DNA of 20,165 nucleotides from Ophiothrix spiculata (GCA_000969725.1 JXSR01S017565.1), one strand, 5' to 3'. Positions 8,306 to 17,122 are shown, counted from the stretch's first letter. Made by a program: numbers and translations. The notes: generated by a model not told the origin, from the letters alone.

Positions 8306-8919
8306 ACACTCTTAGAAAGGAAGGATCAAATATGAGACAAAAAGGATCAATTTTGATCCTTTTTAGGTATCAAATATGAGCTTACCCTTTAAGGATCAAA
8401 ATGATCAAAAAATTGATCCGAAAAAAGGATCAAATATTTCTTACAAAAAAGATCTGCCTAAAAACATCACACTGACGTGACCCTAGCAGGGTTTGAACCC
8501 ACGCCGCACGCACACCATGTAATTACGAGACCAGCGCTCTAACCACTCGGCCACCGTGGACAGGCAGCTGTCAAGTGTTTTGAAATCATCGTATTTATAC
8601 TATTGTATACATTCCCGGCTATGAAACAAAGGATCACGTTAGATCCAAACGCGGTATCAAATATATCAAAATATATCCTTTCCGTATCAAAGTTATCCAG
8701 AAATACGGATCAAAACTTTGATATTGTAATCAAAAAGGATAAAAATAAAATGATCCCCAAACCGGATCAAAAATGATCCTGGTGAATTTGATCCATTTGT
8801 ATATTTTGATCCGAAAAAGGATCAAAATGACATGTTGGATCAAAAGTGATCCTTGAAGGATCAAAATAAAATTATCCGGAAAACTACTCGTATATTTGAT
8901 CCCGGCCTTCTAAGAGTGT
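8306..8919. mobile_element. GATC-rich MITE with matching ends
   Basis: The left end acactcttagaaaggaagga and right end (reverse complement) acactcttagaaggccggga both continue into gatcaaatat. The body is a mosaic of ggatcaaa words and their complements, more than twenty GATC sites in about 610 bp. A tRNA-like segment (about 8478-8568) interrupts it. No coding sequence is present and no clear target-site duplication is seen. Confidence 0.75.
8478..8568 (-). other. tRNA-like sequence nested in the GATC-rich MITE
   Basis: On the minus strand there is an A-box-type tract ggtggccgagtggttagagc, a ctcgtaa anticodon-loop-like heptamer, and a B-box-type tract gggttcaaaccc. A long variable region separates the last two. 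The 5' and 3' acceptor segments do not pair and the anticodon stem is broken, so it is a tRNA-derived SINE or pseudogene, not a working tRNA. Confidence 0.65.
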
Positions 8920-9347
8920 GTTCTGTCCGATTTTTCAAAATTAAGCTTTTGATGACATATGAAAGATGACAACTCAAAATATCTAAGTTTCAAATTTCAG
9001 CTCAATTGGTCAAACCGTTCTGATTTTATGGGCAATTTTGTTTTTCAGAGCCACCTATACGTTACTGTGTAACATTAATTATGGTTACCATAATTAGACA
9101 CATTTTCATGTATAACTCCAAAACGAAACGTGATTCAGCCGTGAAATGTCACATGGGTAACATTGAGTAACATTTTGGCACCAAAATCTCAAAAAGTTTG
9201 AAAACAAAGTTGAGGCAATCAGACCATGCTCCTTTAAGCTTAGTTGACGTATCAAATCAACCATTTAAATGGCTCACTCTAGGTACTTTGATGTACTTTT
9301 GTTGACGTATTGTTTAATACCGTCTATATATACTTCGTATTTTACAG
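8920..9347. other. Intronic stretch with short palindromes
   Basis: There is no exon or element boundary that I can define. There is a palindrome with 10-bp arms around a single T at 9076-9096 (taattatggt and its complement) and a smaller one, gttactgtgtaac, at 9061-9073. Confidence 0.45.
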
Positions 9348-9392
9348 GCCGTATCTTACAACCAAACCTGATGAATAAGATTCCCGTAAAAG
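9348..9392 (+). CDS. Exon 4 of window: 45-nt linker exon
   Basis: A short exon with a good acceptor (tattttacag) and a moderate donor (aaag|gtactg), phase 1 on both sides. With its neighbours it encodes S-RILQPNLMNKIPVK-E, a basic linker between the lectin fold and the first LDLa module. The phase agreement with exons 3 and 5 and the single open frame are the support. It has no recognisable domain, so it could also be skipped: exon 3 to exon 5 stays in frame without it. That makes it a candidate alternatively spliced cassette. Confidence 0.65.
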
Positions 9393-9471
9393 GTACTGAA
9401 ATGATTTAACTAAATCAAAATTATATATTGTATCATTTCCAGCATTTTATATATTACAATACAGGTTAAAA

Positions 9472-9530
9472 CAACAGAGGCAACAACAACAACAACCACA
9501 AAAAAACAAAACAAACCTACAACAACACAA
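9472..9530. repeat. (ACA)n-type low-complexity tract
   Basis: This is a run of caa/aca triplets interrupted by A runs. A cag precedes it at 9463-9465 region, but the phase does not fit the gene, so I do not treat it as a Thr-rich exon. Confidence 0.6.
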
Positions 9531-9631
9531 TAAATGTAGTGGTACACTTAACAGTTTCATATTTTCCTTGTTATCATCAGATAAGTAGGAATAACATATC
9601 CAAGCTATTTTACAAAGATGCCAAGAACTCA

Positions 9632-10432
9632 AAGGTATCAAGTACCAATTAACTTTTTTCTCATAATGCATTATCAAAGTATTTTCGGCATACATAGTTC
9701 ATAAAACAGAAAAGAAATCATTTCCAGCACCTTTGCAAATTAGGAATCCAATATGGCCGCCGATGGCGGACATTCTGGATTATTTTTGAAACGCTGTATC
9801 TCCACATCCGAACAACCCCTACACTTCTGGTTTTCACAGAAATGATTAATTTTACAATCTACATATATTGATTGTTTCATTCTTTTTTATTTTTGTAGTA
9901 GAAAATTGCTTTTTTCAAATTCCATGAATTTTGGCGCCTCATTATATATTCGTGACCCCGTATTCTACAATTAAAAATTAAACAGTCAATACCTGACAAA
10001 CATGCTAAAGAATGTTTGTGCAAAAAATAAAAGTATTTGAATGTTCACTTTACTTATCATGTCACAAAGTTTGAAAATCCATGAAAATTCCAAATTTAAG
10101 AAAAGGCAAAAAACTGTTTATCGTACCTATATATGCTAATTAGGGATTTATTAGTTACAATTAATTAATTTTCCAGTATGTTTTGAGAAAAAATGGTATG
10201 ATTTTAAAATGCACCATACTTCGAAGTACCTAAATATGCAAAAAGCTGAAATTCCATTTTTTTATTTTAATTTGAGATTTAATTGGTACTTGATACCTTT
10301 GAACTTATATTGGATTCCTAATTTGCAAAGGTGCTGAAAATGATTTCTTTTCTGTTTTATGAACTATGTATGCCGAAAATACTTTGATAATGCATTATGA
10401 GAAAAAAAGTTCAATTGGGTACTTGATACCTT
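9632..10432. mobile_element. Foldback element with about 125-bp inverted arms
   Basis: The left arm 9632-9756 (starting aaggtatcaagtaccaatt) and right arm about 10306-10432 are inverted copies differing at only a few positions. Both include gcattatcaaagtattttcg or its complement. An extra direct copy of the right-end sequence aattggtacttgatacctt lies at the inner edge of the right arm (10281-10299). The spacer is A/T-rich without an open frame. The element ends about 115 bp before LDLa exon 5. Confidence 0.85.
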
Positions 10433-10547
10433 AAATACTTCAAAATCCTAATGAGTGTTACCCCATTCGATATTCTTTAATTGTTTTTTTATGTCTTGGA
10501 CTTCCTACTATGTATTCAAAACATGCCAAACTGTTTTGTTCCGTCAG

Positions 10548-10649
10548 AATCTTGCCCAAGTCACCTGGTCCAATGCAGTAATGGCGAATGCAGGCACCCA
10601 GTGTACGCATGTGCAGACCAAGATTGTCTACCACAAGGACAGTGTCTAG
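10548..10649 (+). CDS. Exon 5 of window: degenerate LDLa module 1
   Basis: The acceptor is ccgtcag (ending 10547) and the donor is ctag|gtaata, phase 1 both sides. Six cysteines occur in LDLa order: C170, C177, C182, C189, C194, C200, beginning CPSHLVQCSNGEC. The spacing is normal up to the fifth cysteine. Only five residues (LPQGQ) then separate cysteines 5 and 6, where canonical modules have eight including D-G-S-D-E. Three of the four side-chain calcium ligands known from LDL-receptor repeats are therefore absent; only the Asp before cysteine 5 remains. I read it as an LDLa-derived module without a normal calcium site. A different small disulfide-rich fold is possible. Confidence 0.8.
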   Translation, partial: NLAQVTWSNAVMANAGTQCTHVQTKIVYHKDSV

Positions 10650-11669
10650 GTAATAATTCGTCGGCTACATCAAATACATCTCGTATTTTTGACATTTTTG
10701 AGAAAATTGGGAATTAATACTTTTACCTTGAACTCTTCATATCAGGGTTACAAAATTTCAGATGTGGTTTCTACCTAATCAATGCGATATTAATTAACAA
10801 ATTTGATTATAGACCCCTATGTGAAACACCGATACGACAATCACGCGGTTTTATAATACGGCGATGAATACGTTGCATATGGGTCTATCTGGGTCTATCT
10901 CGAACATCGCGCGGAAAACACGAAAAATCTTTATCACATATACTGATCTATAAGTTTAGAGTTTAGTAAAATAGTGTTGGCAAGAAAACCAGTAGTTATT
11001 TTTACTAAATTCAAAACTTTGAAGTCTTTTCATGATGATATCAGCTTTTGCCGGGAAGTGAATAACACAAACAGTGTTTTTCAAGCTTATTACGAATGGA
11101 AGATTTTAAAGGGCGTTTTTCTCGAAACACGTATTTCGTGAGAATACTGAGATAGAACCGTACTTGATGCAACCGACGAATTAAAGAAATAACGAATTTA
11201 AGTTGTCTTTAAAGACTCTTATCGTGACAAAGTATCCGTCATGGTTGTCGTACCGTCGATATGACATAAATTTTTGGTGCAAGTGTGTAAATTCATAAGA
11301 TCAGAAGATCATGAACATTAGCTTTGTACATGGTGTATCAAAATGATTAATATTCAGAATAAATAAATATTTTTAAATACTTCCTGTTCCATTTTGAAAT
11401 TTAGAATTAGTTTTTATTAAAAGTTCATGTCTTCATATTAAATTTGAGAAAATAATTTTATTTGCCAAATTACCAAGAGCTAATGTTCAAAGTCCTGTTC
11501 CACTTCTTATGACATGAAGAAAGAACTTAATGATTGTAGTAAGTATTTATTGACAGTCATTTTGACAGTCGAGATTGCTTGATGCCTGTTGCATGCTTCA
11601 GATTGTCTGTGTAATTTTTATATAAGTTTCTGACATTCAAATATATCACACACTCGGAGGGAACTCTTG
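10650..11669. other. Intronic stretch without a recognised feature
   Basis: I see no exon or transposon boundary. Small features only: agacccctatg (10812) faces catatgggtctat (10876) as a short inverted repeat, with gggtctatct doubled directly after it. A near-palindrome ctcgaaacacgtatttcgtg lies near 11121. Confidence 0.4.
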
Positions 11670-11999
11670 CTTAGGCTTGGCGTCCAAAGACATTTGCTCC
11701 GCCGAGTGACATTCGCTGTTGATATTCGCTTCGATTTATTCGCTAAAAGGAGAGTGAATGTCGCTCTCACTGAGCGAACATTGTTTCAATCGATCACTAA
11801 CGCATGTTGCAGTGGTATAATTGTTAAATAAACAAACCAAAGAATATTTGGAGTGGTCTTTGCACCAATTCAATCTGAGCTGTAGCGAATGTCGTGAAAT
11901 TTTTTAAGCGAATGTCGCTTCCGATTGGAGCGAAGTTTTCTTTGTAGGGTGAGCGAATATCACTCGGGCGAGCGAATGTCTTTGGACGTCAAGCATTAG
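11670..11999. mobile_element. Foldback MITE with repeated gcgaatgtc motif
   Basis: The inverted ends are about 47 bp: ggcttggcgtccaaagacat on the left and its near-complement atgtctttggacgtcaagca on the right, continuing through gccgagtga. The word gcgaatgtc or its complement recurs at least six times, in the arms and the interior. There is no coding capacity. Confidence 0.8.
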
Positions 12000-12378
12000 A
12001 AAAAAAGACTCAACAACATCGATGCTACCAAATTCATGATGTCCAAATTCAGACTTTGTGTCTTAGACGCTGTGTAACAAACAAGTTTACATCAAATATC
12101 TTGCGCTGTTCCACATGCTAAACACTACAATTTAAATATCGCGCCTTGGCATAAGCTATTTAGAACTGTGGCGAGTCTATGAAAATAACTTAATCTCTTC
12201 AAAGTGATGTAAAATGCTATTGCATGAACCAATTTCCAAAACTCTTTTTTTAAACGAAAGCTATTGAAGATGTCTTTTTGAAAAAGTAAATAAAGTAATG
12301 TTAACATTCCTAAGTTTTGTTCAAATACTCAAAAAGTTAAATACTAATGAATTTGATACATACTGTATATTTACAGTA
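12000..12378. other. Intronic stretch without a recognised feature
   Basis: AT-rich intron sequence. The short minus-strand open frame here has no recognisable motif. Confidence 0.4.
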
Positions 12379-12524
12379 CCGGTGTGAAAGGAATCTTAGT
12401 CCCCCTGAAATGGTAGTCCGCCATCCAGAGACCATAACGAAGTAAAGCGTGAAACTAATGTTGCGTGAGAGTTGTTAGCCTATACTTTACTGAGAACGGG
12501 GGACTTACATTCCTGCTACACCGG
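12379..12524. mobile_element. Small MITE upstream of exon 6
   Basis: The inverted ends are about 28 bp: ccggtgtgaaaggaatctta then gtccccc on the left; the right, read as complement, is ccggtgtagcaggaatgtaa then gtccccc. At 146 bp it has no coding capacity. A possible gta duplication flanks it. It ends 108 bp before the exon 6 acceptor. Confidence 0.75.
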
Positions 12525-12632
12525 GTATAAGACAATGATAACTAATCGACAGATTGTTTTTCCAAACGAGGATCCTTTGTCAATATCTAAATATTTTTTT
12601 CAGTATTTCTTTTATTGTATTTTTCTTTATAG

Positions 12633-12791
12633 TGACAACAACGCCTCCAATACCATACGTGTCATCCATATTACAAGGGGATTGCCTTGATTGGGAATAT
12701 CAGTGTAAACGAAGCGGAGATTGTATAGCTGCCTCATTTCTTTGTGACTTTAAACGGCATTGCCTTGATGGGTCTGACGAGGAGGATTGCA
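12633..12791 (+). CDS. Exon 6 of window: Thr/Pro linker plus LDLa module 2
   Basis: The acceptor is tctttatag (ending 12632) and the donor is ttgca|gtaagt, phase 1 both sides. A short Thr/Pro-rich stalk (VTTTPPIPY) precedes a full LDLa module starting GDCLDWEYQC. The cysteines are C219, C226, C232, C239, C245 and C254. The C-terminal calcium loop reads CLDGSDEEDC, with the two acidic ligands D250 and E251 present. The first ligand, D240, is also present. The aspartate that normally stands just before cysteine 5 is His244, so calcium binding may be weakened. At 159 nt it is the longest LDLa exon of the set because of the stalk. Confidence 0.93.
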
Positions 12792-13780
12792 GTAAGTATC
12801 CAACATATTGAAGTTATCGCCCACTACACGCTACACCGCGACCTTTGCATTGCTAAACCAAGTCGGAGATCTTTAACCATGTTTAATTGACAAACAACGC
12901 AAGTGTATCTACCCGCCACGGTCATACCAATTATCTCAATGACCAATGATGACGTACCATGCTCCTAAAGCCGCTGACCGCTGTCCCAGTATAACCTGGT
13001 TAACAAGGCATTTTGGGTGTGTCTTACGTGTTTTTTCAATGGACTCGATCAGGTCCTTTAAATTATCGTATGCTAATGAGTATGGTGTCATGAGAACGAG
13101 AATTTCATGATCTTGATTGACATATGTGTACAAAGTTGATAGCTTAAAGGATGCGAGCGTGGTGGGCCAATGAAAGTGGGTATGTCGAAACTCTTTGACA
13201 CAGGAAATTTACACCTGAAATGGCGCGGGAAATCCGAATGACATAACCGGGGTCGTGTTACAAAATGTACCTAGTCAGGCTTACCCTTTGGTCTTTTGAG
13301 TTCACAAAAAATATCACATGAAAGCTTAATAAATCAGAAACAAAATGGTAAATGTACGAAAAAAATCGGCTTGTTAGTTTTGATACAGCGATCTTGGTAA
13401 GTTATCATCCTATACCCAAAATACGTGAAGATATCTCGGATCATGCATCAATTACGAGCGTTGTGTGTGCATTGTATAGGAAATGTTGCCGATAACTGCA
13501 ATATGATCATTTTCTTGTGTTTGAACCTTTGAGCTTATCTGGACAAACAAAAATCTGAAAGTTACAAATTTTCACGGTTAGGATTTTTGTTCTGTGGATG
13601 TTTATTTATATTCATCCAAATATCATCAACAGAAAAAAAAAAATAATTATCACTAAAAAAGGAACATTATAGTCAACGTTTGAATCAACATAGAAGACCA
13701 GTTCTTCAGAACACTAAGCCGACTATGCACATCTTTCTTATTTTGGAGGTCATTTCAAACTTAAATGAAGTCAATAGCGA
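12792..13780. other. Intronic stretch without a recognised feature
   Basis: No exon, RNA gene or clear repeat. The minus-strand open frame at 12936-13133 has ordinary amino-acid composition but matches no family I recognise and has no support from splice context. Confidence 0.4.
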
Positions 13781-14110
13781 AATTTACTTTAATTTTTTTC
13801 AAGGGGGTGCGGATTTTCAAAAAGTGGACCTTTTGAGGAAAACTTTTCGTTTTGGTCGACCCTAAACTAATTTTAGTGGGTTTAGTGGTTTTGACAAAGT
13901 GACAAGCCAAAAAAAGGTTTTTTAACACTTTTGCAAGTATTTTGTGCAGTATTTTATTAAAAAAAGACCTACATTCACATATTTTGGTGCTTTGGGTGTT
14001 CTTTTGGTGGACATTTAGGGACTTTTGGTGGACTTTTTGTGTACACTGTGAAATTTTGAGGGGGCGTGCGACGCCCCCACCGCACTCCCTGGCTACGGGC
14101 TTGGACTTAT
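13781..14110. repeat. Probable dispersed-repeat remnant
   Basis: T-rich sequence with gggggtgcggatttt and a G/C-rich block gggggcgtgcgacgccccc, followed by ccctggctacgggctt. This combination resembles dispersed repeats common in marine invertebrate genomes, from memory only. The frame at 13942 is low-complexity and not convincing. Confidence 0.35.
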
Positions 14111-14312
14111 GGGTGTATTTTTGTTTCAGACTTGTTAACTGGGTATTTATTGGTTATACTTTCCAGCAACACTCGCCAAGAACTGAGCACGACACTCTGT
14201 AAACGCAAACCCATGTTTATTAGGTTATAAAACTACTTAACCACATTTTAGGTTAAATATGAGACTATTGAACATGCGCACAAGAACTACGGAGGGCATG
14301 CCACGGATGTAC

Positions 14313-14500
14313 CAATAGACCACTTTCGTATGTCCCATAATGCATCTTGAAAGTACCGTAAACGCTCAGTTGACCATATTATTACGTTCTGCGCAAATGA
14401 CGCGATGCGCACAACGTAGTAATATGGTCGTTCGCGCTGAAATGCCCGTATTTGCAGTACTTTCAAGATGCATTATGGGACGTACTAAACTGATCTATTG
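14313..14500. mobile_element. Near-complete palindromic MITE
   Basis: A 188-bp segment is almost entirely an inverted repeat. The left arm contains gtcccataatgcatcttgaa and accatatta(t/c)tacgtt; the right arm holds their complements, and the short centre contains gacgcgatgcgc. It would form one long hairpin. Direct repeats of about 25 bp (14266-14291 and 14524-14549, with catgcg(c/t)aca(a/t)gaactac) lie outside it. Confidence 0.85.
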
Positions 14501-14583
14501 TTTTACATGTTAAAATACGTATGTATTGGGCATGCGTACATGAACTACTATTGAATTGAATTGAACTGATTTTCCATTTGTAG

Positions 14584-14700
14584 ATTACCCATTGTGCGGA
14601 TTTGATGAATACGAATGCTCTAACGGCCAGTGTATCCCGCTGTCAGGAAGATGCAATCTCATCATGGACTGCCTAACTGGGTCGGATGAACAGATGTGTA
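14584..14700 (+). CDS. Exon 7 of window: LDLa module 3
   Basis: The acceptor is catttgtag (ending 14583) and the donor is gtgta|gttagt, phase 1 both sides. The protein is YPLCGFDEYECSNGQC, then IPLSGRCNLIMDC and LTGSDEQMC, with six cysteines (259, 266, 271, 278, 284, 293) in standard LDLa spacing. The calcium ligands after cysteine 5 (D289, E290) and before it (D283) are intact. The first ligand position is Asn279 instead of Asp. The donor is followed within about 20 bases by a long G tract belonging to a repeat element, which may influence splicing. Confidence 0.93.
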
Positions 14701-14719
14701 GTTAGTATTGGTTTGGTGA

Positions 14720-15672
14720 AAACCCCCGGGAGGGGGGGGGGGGGGTTACTGGGTATTCTGACCGGGTAAACTCCCGCATTACCAGAAAGGTGAGAGCTGG
14801 ACAGGTCTCGAGACATGCAATATAGGGTATCAAAATCGACCCGGTATTCAAGTTTCATATAGGGTATCAAATTTGGCTTTTAAATGTCTGATAGGGTATC
14901 AGAAGAAATAGTGGTGCCTTAATTTGCCAATAAAGTGCTTCAAATACCTAGAAACACTTCTTAAAAGTGTTCAAGTGAACACTTAGAAACACCTAGAAAC
15001 ACTTCTTAAAAGTGTTCAACGGTGTTTGGGAAAGCGGGTTAGCATAGCGGTACTTCCCTCGCTTTGCACCAATGAGCCCATAGGACTGTCGTGGGTTCAA
15101 TCACCGGTCCCGGCGCTGTATGTGCATTTTGTTTTCAGTCCATACTCGCTTCCGCAGGTTTTTCTCTGGGTACTCCGGTTTTCTTCCTGTACTTAAAACT
15201 GTCACCAGATTTGTCCATCATAATCTGTAGTCTGCCCCCACCCAGGATATGGGAAGCTGCATAAGGGTACATATTACAATCTAACTGCCGAAATGTTATG
15301 CGCTTGTAAAGGCCGCAAAACGCCTATGATTGTGACGATCTACCTGCAGCGAATCATGAGCGGTTTGATTAAAATGGAAAATTGCTATACAAAAACCAGT
15401 TATTATTATTATTACAAATGGTGTACAGTTACATTTTACCAATGCTTTCTTGCAGTAATTAATTCGTCACATTTGCATACGGTCTCAGATAGGGTATATT
15501 CATTTGGTCCCGGTCCCATTCGAACAGATATTGTAGATTTATGGTCCCACATAGGGTATCATTTTACCCATTTTGCAAATTGTTGGTCTCACATACGGTC
15601 AGTTTCGGAACCTGCGGATGTCGGGTGGTTATCCGGGCACGAATATCAGTTACCCCCCCCCCCCAGATCCCT
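14720..15672. mobile_element. Element with G-tract/C-tract inverted ends
   Basis: The left end has a run of about 14 Gs followed by ttactgggtattctgaccgg. The right end is the imperfect complement: gtta(t)ccgggcacgaatatcag then tta and a C run. Internal atagggtatca words occur near both ends. A tRNA-derived SINE and a 45-bp direct duplication (cctagaaacacttcttaaaa at 14947 and 14992) lie inside. It starts about 20 bp after the exon 7 donor. Confidence 0.6.
15031..15280 (+). mobile_element. tRNA-derived SINE nested in the G-tract element
   Basis: An A-box-like tract (gggttagcatagcggta, from about 15037) and a B-box-like tract (gtgggttcaatcac, 15091) are followed by a central tract ttttctctgggtactccggt. 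That tract resembles the conserved core of V-SINE-type elements as I remember it. The 3' end is not sharply defined. Confidence 0.55.
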
Positions 15673-15815
15673 TCACCGGATGAAAAAATACAAGTATCAC
15701 CTCGAAACTAAATAGGTTTACCCAGAGACTAGGACGCAAACTATGTTTTCTTGTAAATTAACCTGGTGTTGGAAATACTATTAAAGAGATGCCTTTCTTT
15801 CTTAATTTGTTTAAG

Positions 15816-15932
15816 ATGAAAATATCGATGGGTTCCAATGTTATGATGGTAGGTGGCTACCTGCGCATGCTCAGTGTGACGGCCAACGTGATTGTGCTGG
15901 CAAGAACTGGGAAGATGAAATTACTGAATGTA
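15816..15932 (+). CDS. Exon 8 of window: LDLa module 4 lacking cysteines 1 and 3
   Basis: The acceptor is ttgtttaag (ending 15815) and the donor is tgta|gtaagt, phase 1 both sides; at 117 nt it is the same size as exon 7. It reads ENIDGFQCYDGRWLPAHAQC, then DGQRDC and AGKNWEDEITEC. Cysteines 2, 4, 5 and 6 are present (302, 314, 320, 332). The cysteine 1 position is Glu295 and the cysteine 3 position is Trp307 (tgg, one base from a Cys codon). In LDLa folds cysteines 1 and 3 pair with each other, so one whole disulfide is gone and no lone cysteine remains. The stretch between cysteines 5 and 6 is three residues longer than usual. A longer ATG-initiated frame over this region is a shadow in another frame. 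Confidence 0.85.
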
Positions 15933-16104
15933 GTAAGTATTTCTAGAGTTTCTTTTTTAAATAATAAGAGAAAAGAAATAACTGTAATTATTTATCTGAA
16001 GGTTTGCGATTACGAGCTCAATAAGTACAAGCTTACCAAGGATATTGTACTTTCCATCATAAATATCCACATGTATATTATAATGGACACCTATCACTTT
16101 TCAG

Positions 16105-16254
16105 ATATTTACCAACCGTCATTCTCATGTGCAAGCGGTAGATTTGAATGCAAAAACGGGGCATGCATTGACGAGTCGCTCAACTGTTCGTATGGCGAAG
16201 ACAAATACAACTTTCCTCTTGGTTGTCGTGATGCTTCACATCTTCAGGATTGCA
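16105..16254 (+). CDS. Exon 9 of window: LDLa-like module 5 with a long loop
   Basis: The acceptor is cacttttcag (ending 16104) and the donor is ttgca|gtatgt, phase 1 both sides. The first half is typical: FSCASGRFECKNGACIDESL, with cysteines 341, 348, 353 and 360. Between cysteines 4 and 5 there are twelve residues (SYGEDKYNFPLG) where most LDLa modules have about five. The segment between cysteines 5 and 6 (RDASHLQD) has lost the D-G-S-D-E calcium loop. It is probably an LDLa module that no longer binds calcium in the standard way. The intron before it is only 172 bp, the shortest in the gene. Confidence 0.88.
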
Positions 16255-16331
16255 GTATGTTTCAAAATTTTCACTGGTAGTACTTGAATAAATTTAATAG
16301 GAGATGTAGCACAATTTTTACGCCCTATTGC

Positions 16332-16585
16332 TGCACAGCAAAGTAAAAACAAAGTATGTGTATTGTAGATATATTGCAAGTTACTTCCTTTCCCCTTGGA
16401 GAAATCCTGCAAAAATGAGCAGACAATCAATTCACTCTCATAACGTAAGGCTGTACCTACTATATACAAATGCTATATCTAACATAATTTAAATACAAAT
16501 TTTTAGGCATGGGATCGAATTGGATTAAAATTACACATTTATAGGAAGTATCTGCTATGCTTTACAAAATCACAGGGTCCAAGGC
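16332..16585 (+). mobile_element. Short inverted-repeat MITE, family A copy 2
   Basis: It starts tgcacagcaaagtaaaaac and is homologous, in the opposite orientation, to 7793-8041: shared blocks include tacttc, ccccttggagaa, taaggctgta and gcatgggat. The right terminal repeat is degraded. It lies in the intron between LDLa exons 9 and 10. Confidence 0.7.
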
Positions 16586-16737
16586 CACATTGTTTGTAAA
16601 GGCAACCCTTACCCTATATTTTTGTTTTCATTGTCTAATAAAATTTTATTGTGCCTATAGCTGTGCAATATCTGCCATTAGATTGTACTAAAAATGGCTG
16701 ATGAGAAGAAATATTTGCTGTCACATGATAATGAGAG

Positions 16738-16960
16738 GAGTGTGGCCGAGCGGTTATAGCACGGGTCTCGTAATACAGAGGTTATAGGTTCGAGCCTCGG
16801 GCCGGGCAGTTTTCGTCTCCTTGGTTCCTTGGGCAAGAAACTTTACTCTACTTGCTCTATGGTTCGGAAGTCACGTAAAGCCGTTGGTCCCCTGTACAAA
16901 TTGACTCCTTCATAGGGTATGCATTTCATGCAAGTACTTGTATCGTTGATTGATTGAATA
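16738..16960 (+). mobile_element. tRNA-derived SINE, core family B copy 1
   Basis: The head has tggccgagcggttatagcac (A box) and ggttcgagcct (B box), with a ctcgtaa anticodon-loop-like heptamer. A body with tctccttggttccttgggca and cacgtaaagccgttggtc follows. The same body occurs at 19847-20060. The acceptor stem does not pair, so it is not a functional tRNA. Confidence 0.8.
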
Positions 16961-17008
16961 CATGAAGGGTTTTTAAATGTAAATTCGTTCTTGTGTTTAC
17001 GTTTTTAG

Positions 17009-17122
17009 ATATTCGTTGTCCCAACGGTTCAGTTCAGTGCCCCGACTCCTACTGTATCCCGATACAAAGCCGATGTGACGGGACGATGGATTGCCCAAAT
17101 GGCGAAGACGAACTGATGTGCG
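17009..17122 (+). CDS. Exon 10 of window: canonical LDLa module 6
   Basis: The acceptor is gtttttag (ending 17008) and the donor is tgcg|gtaagt, phase 1 both sides. The module runs [20 protein letters not shown], then CDGTMDC and PNGEDELMC. It is the most canonical LDLa in the window: six cysteines (386, 393, 398, 405, 411, 420) and all four acidic side-chain ligands of the family's calcium cage (D406, D410, D416, E417). It probably binds calcium and folds as a standard ligand-binding repeat. The exon is 114 nt, a complete single-module cassette. Confidence 0.95.

Noticed and set aside
8478-8568. Functional minus-strand tRNA-Thr (CGT)
   Set aside because: The anticodon stem 3' side and acceptor stem are broken, and it sits inside a MITE.
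4671-9392. Splicing exon 2 directly to the 9348 exon
   Set aside because: The phases differ (2 against 1) and the joined frame stops after about ten codons. The 7333 exon fits both phases and completes the lectin fold.
9466-9535. Thr-rich exon (VKTTEATTTTTT) after the cag at about 9465
   Set aside because: It works only in phase 0, whereas the flanking exons need phase 1; it then meets a stop and has no donor. It is more likely a simple repeat.
12936-13133. Minus-strand 65-residue frame as a gene
   Set aside because: No recognised motif, no splice context, and the length is within chance for this composition.
15789-16280. 163-residue open frame as a protein
   Set aside because: It reads LDLa exon 8 in the wrong frame and runs through the intron into exon 9. 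The frames used by the cysteine-rich exons are different at exon 8.
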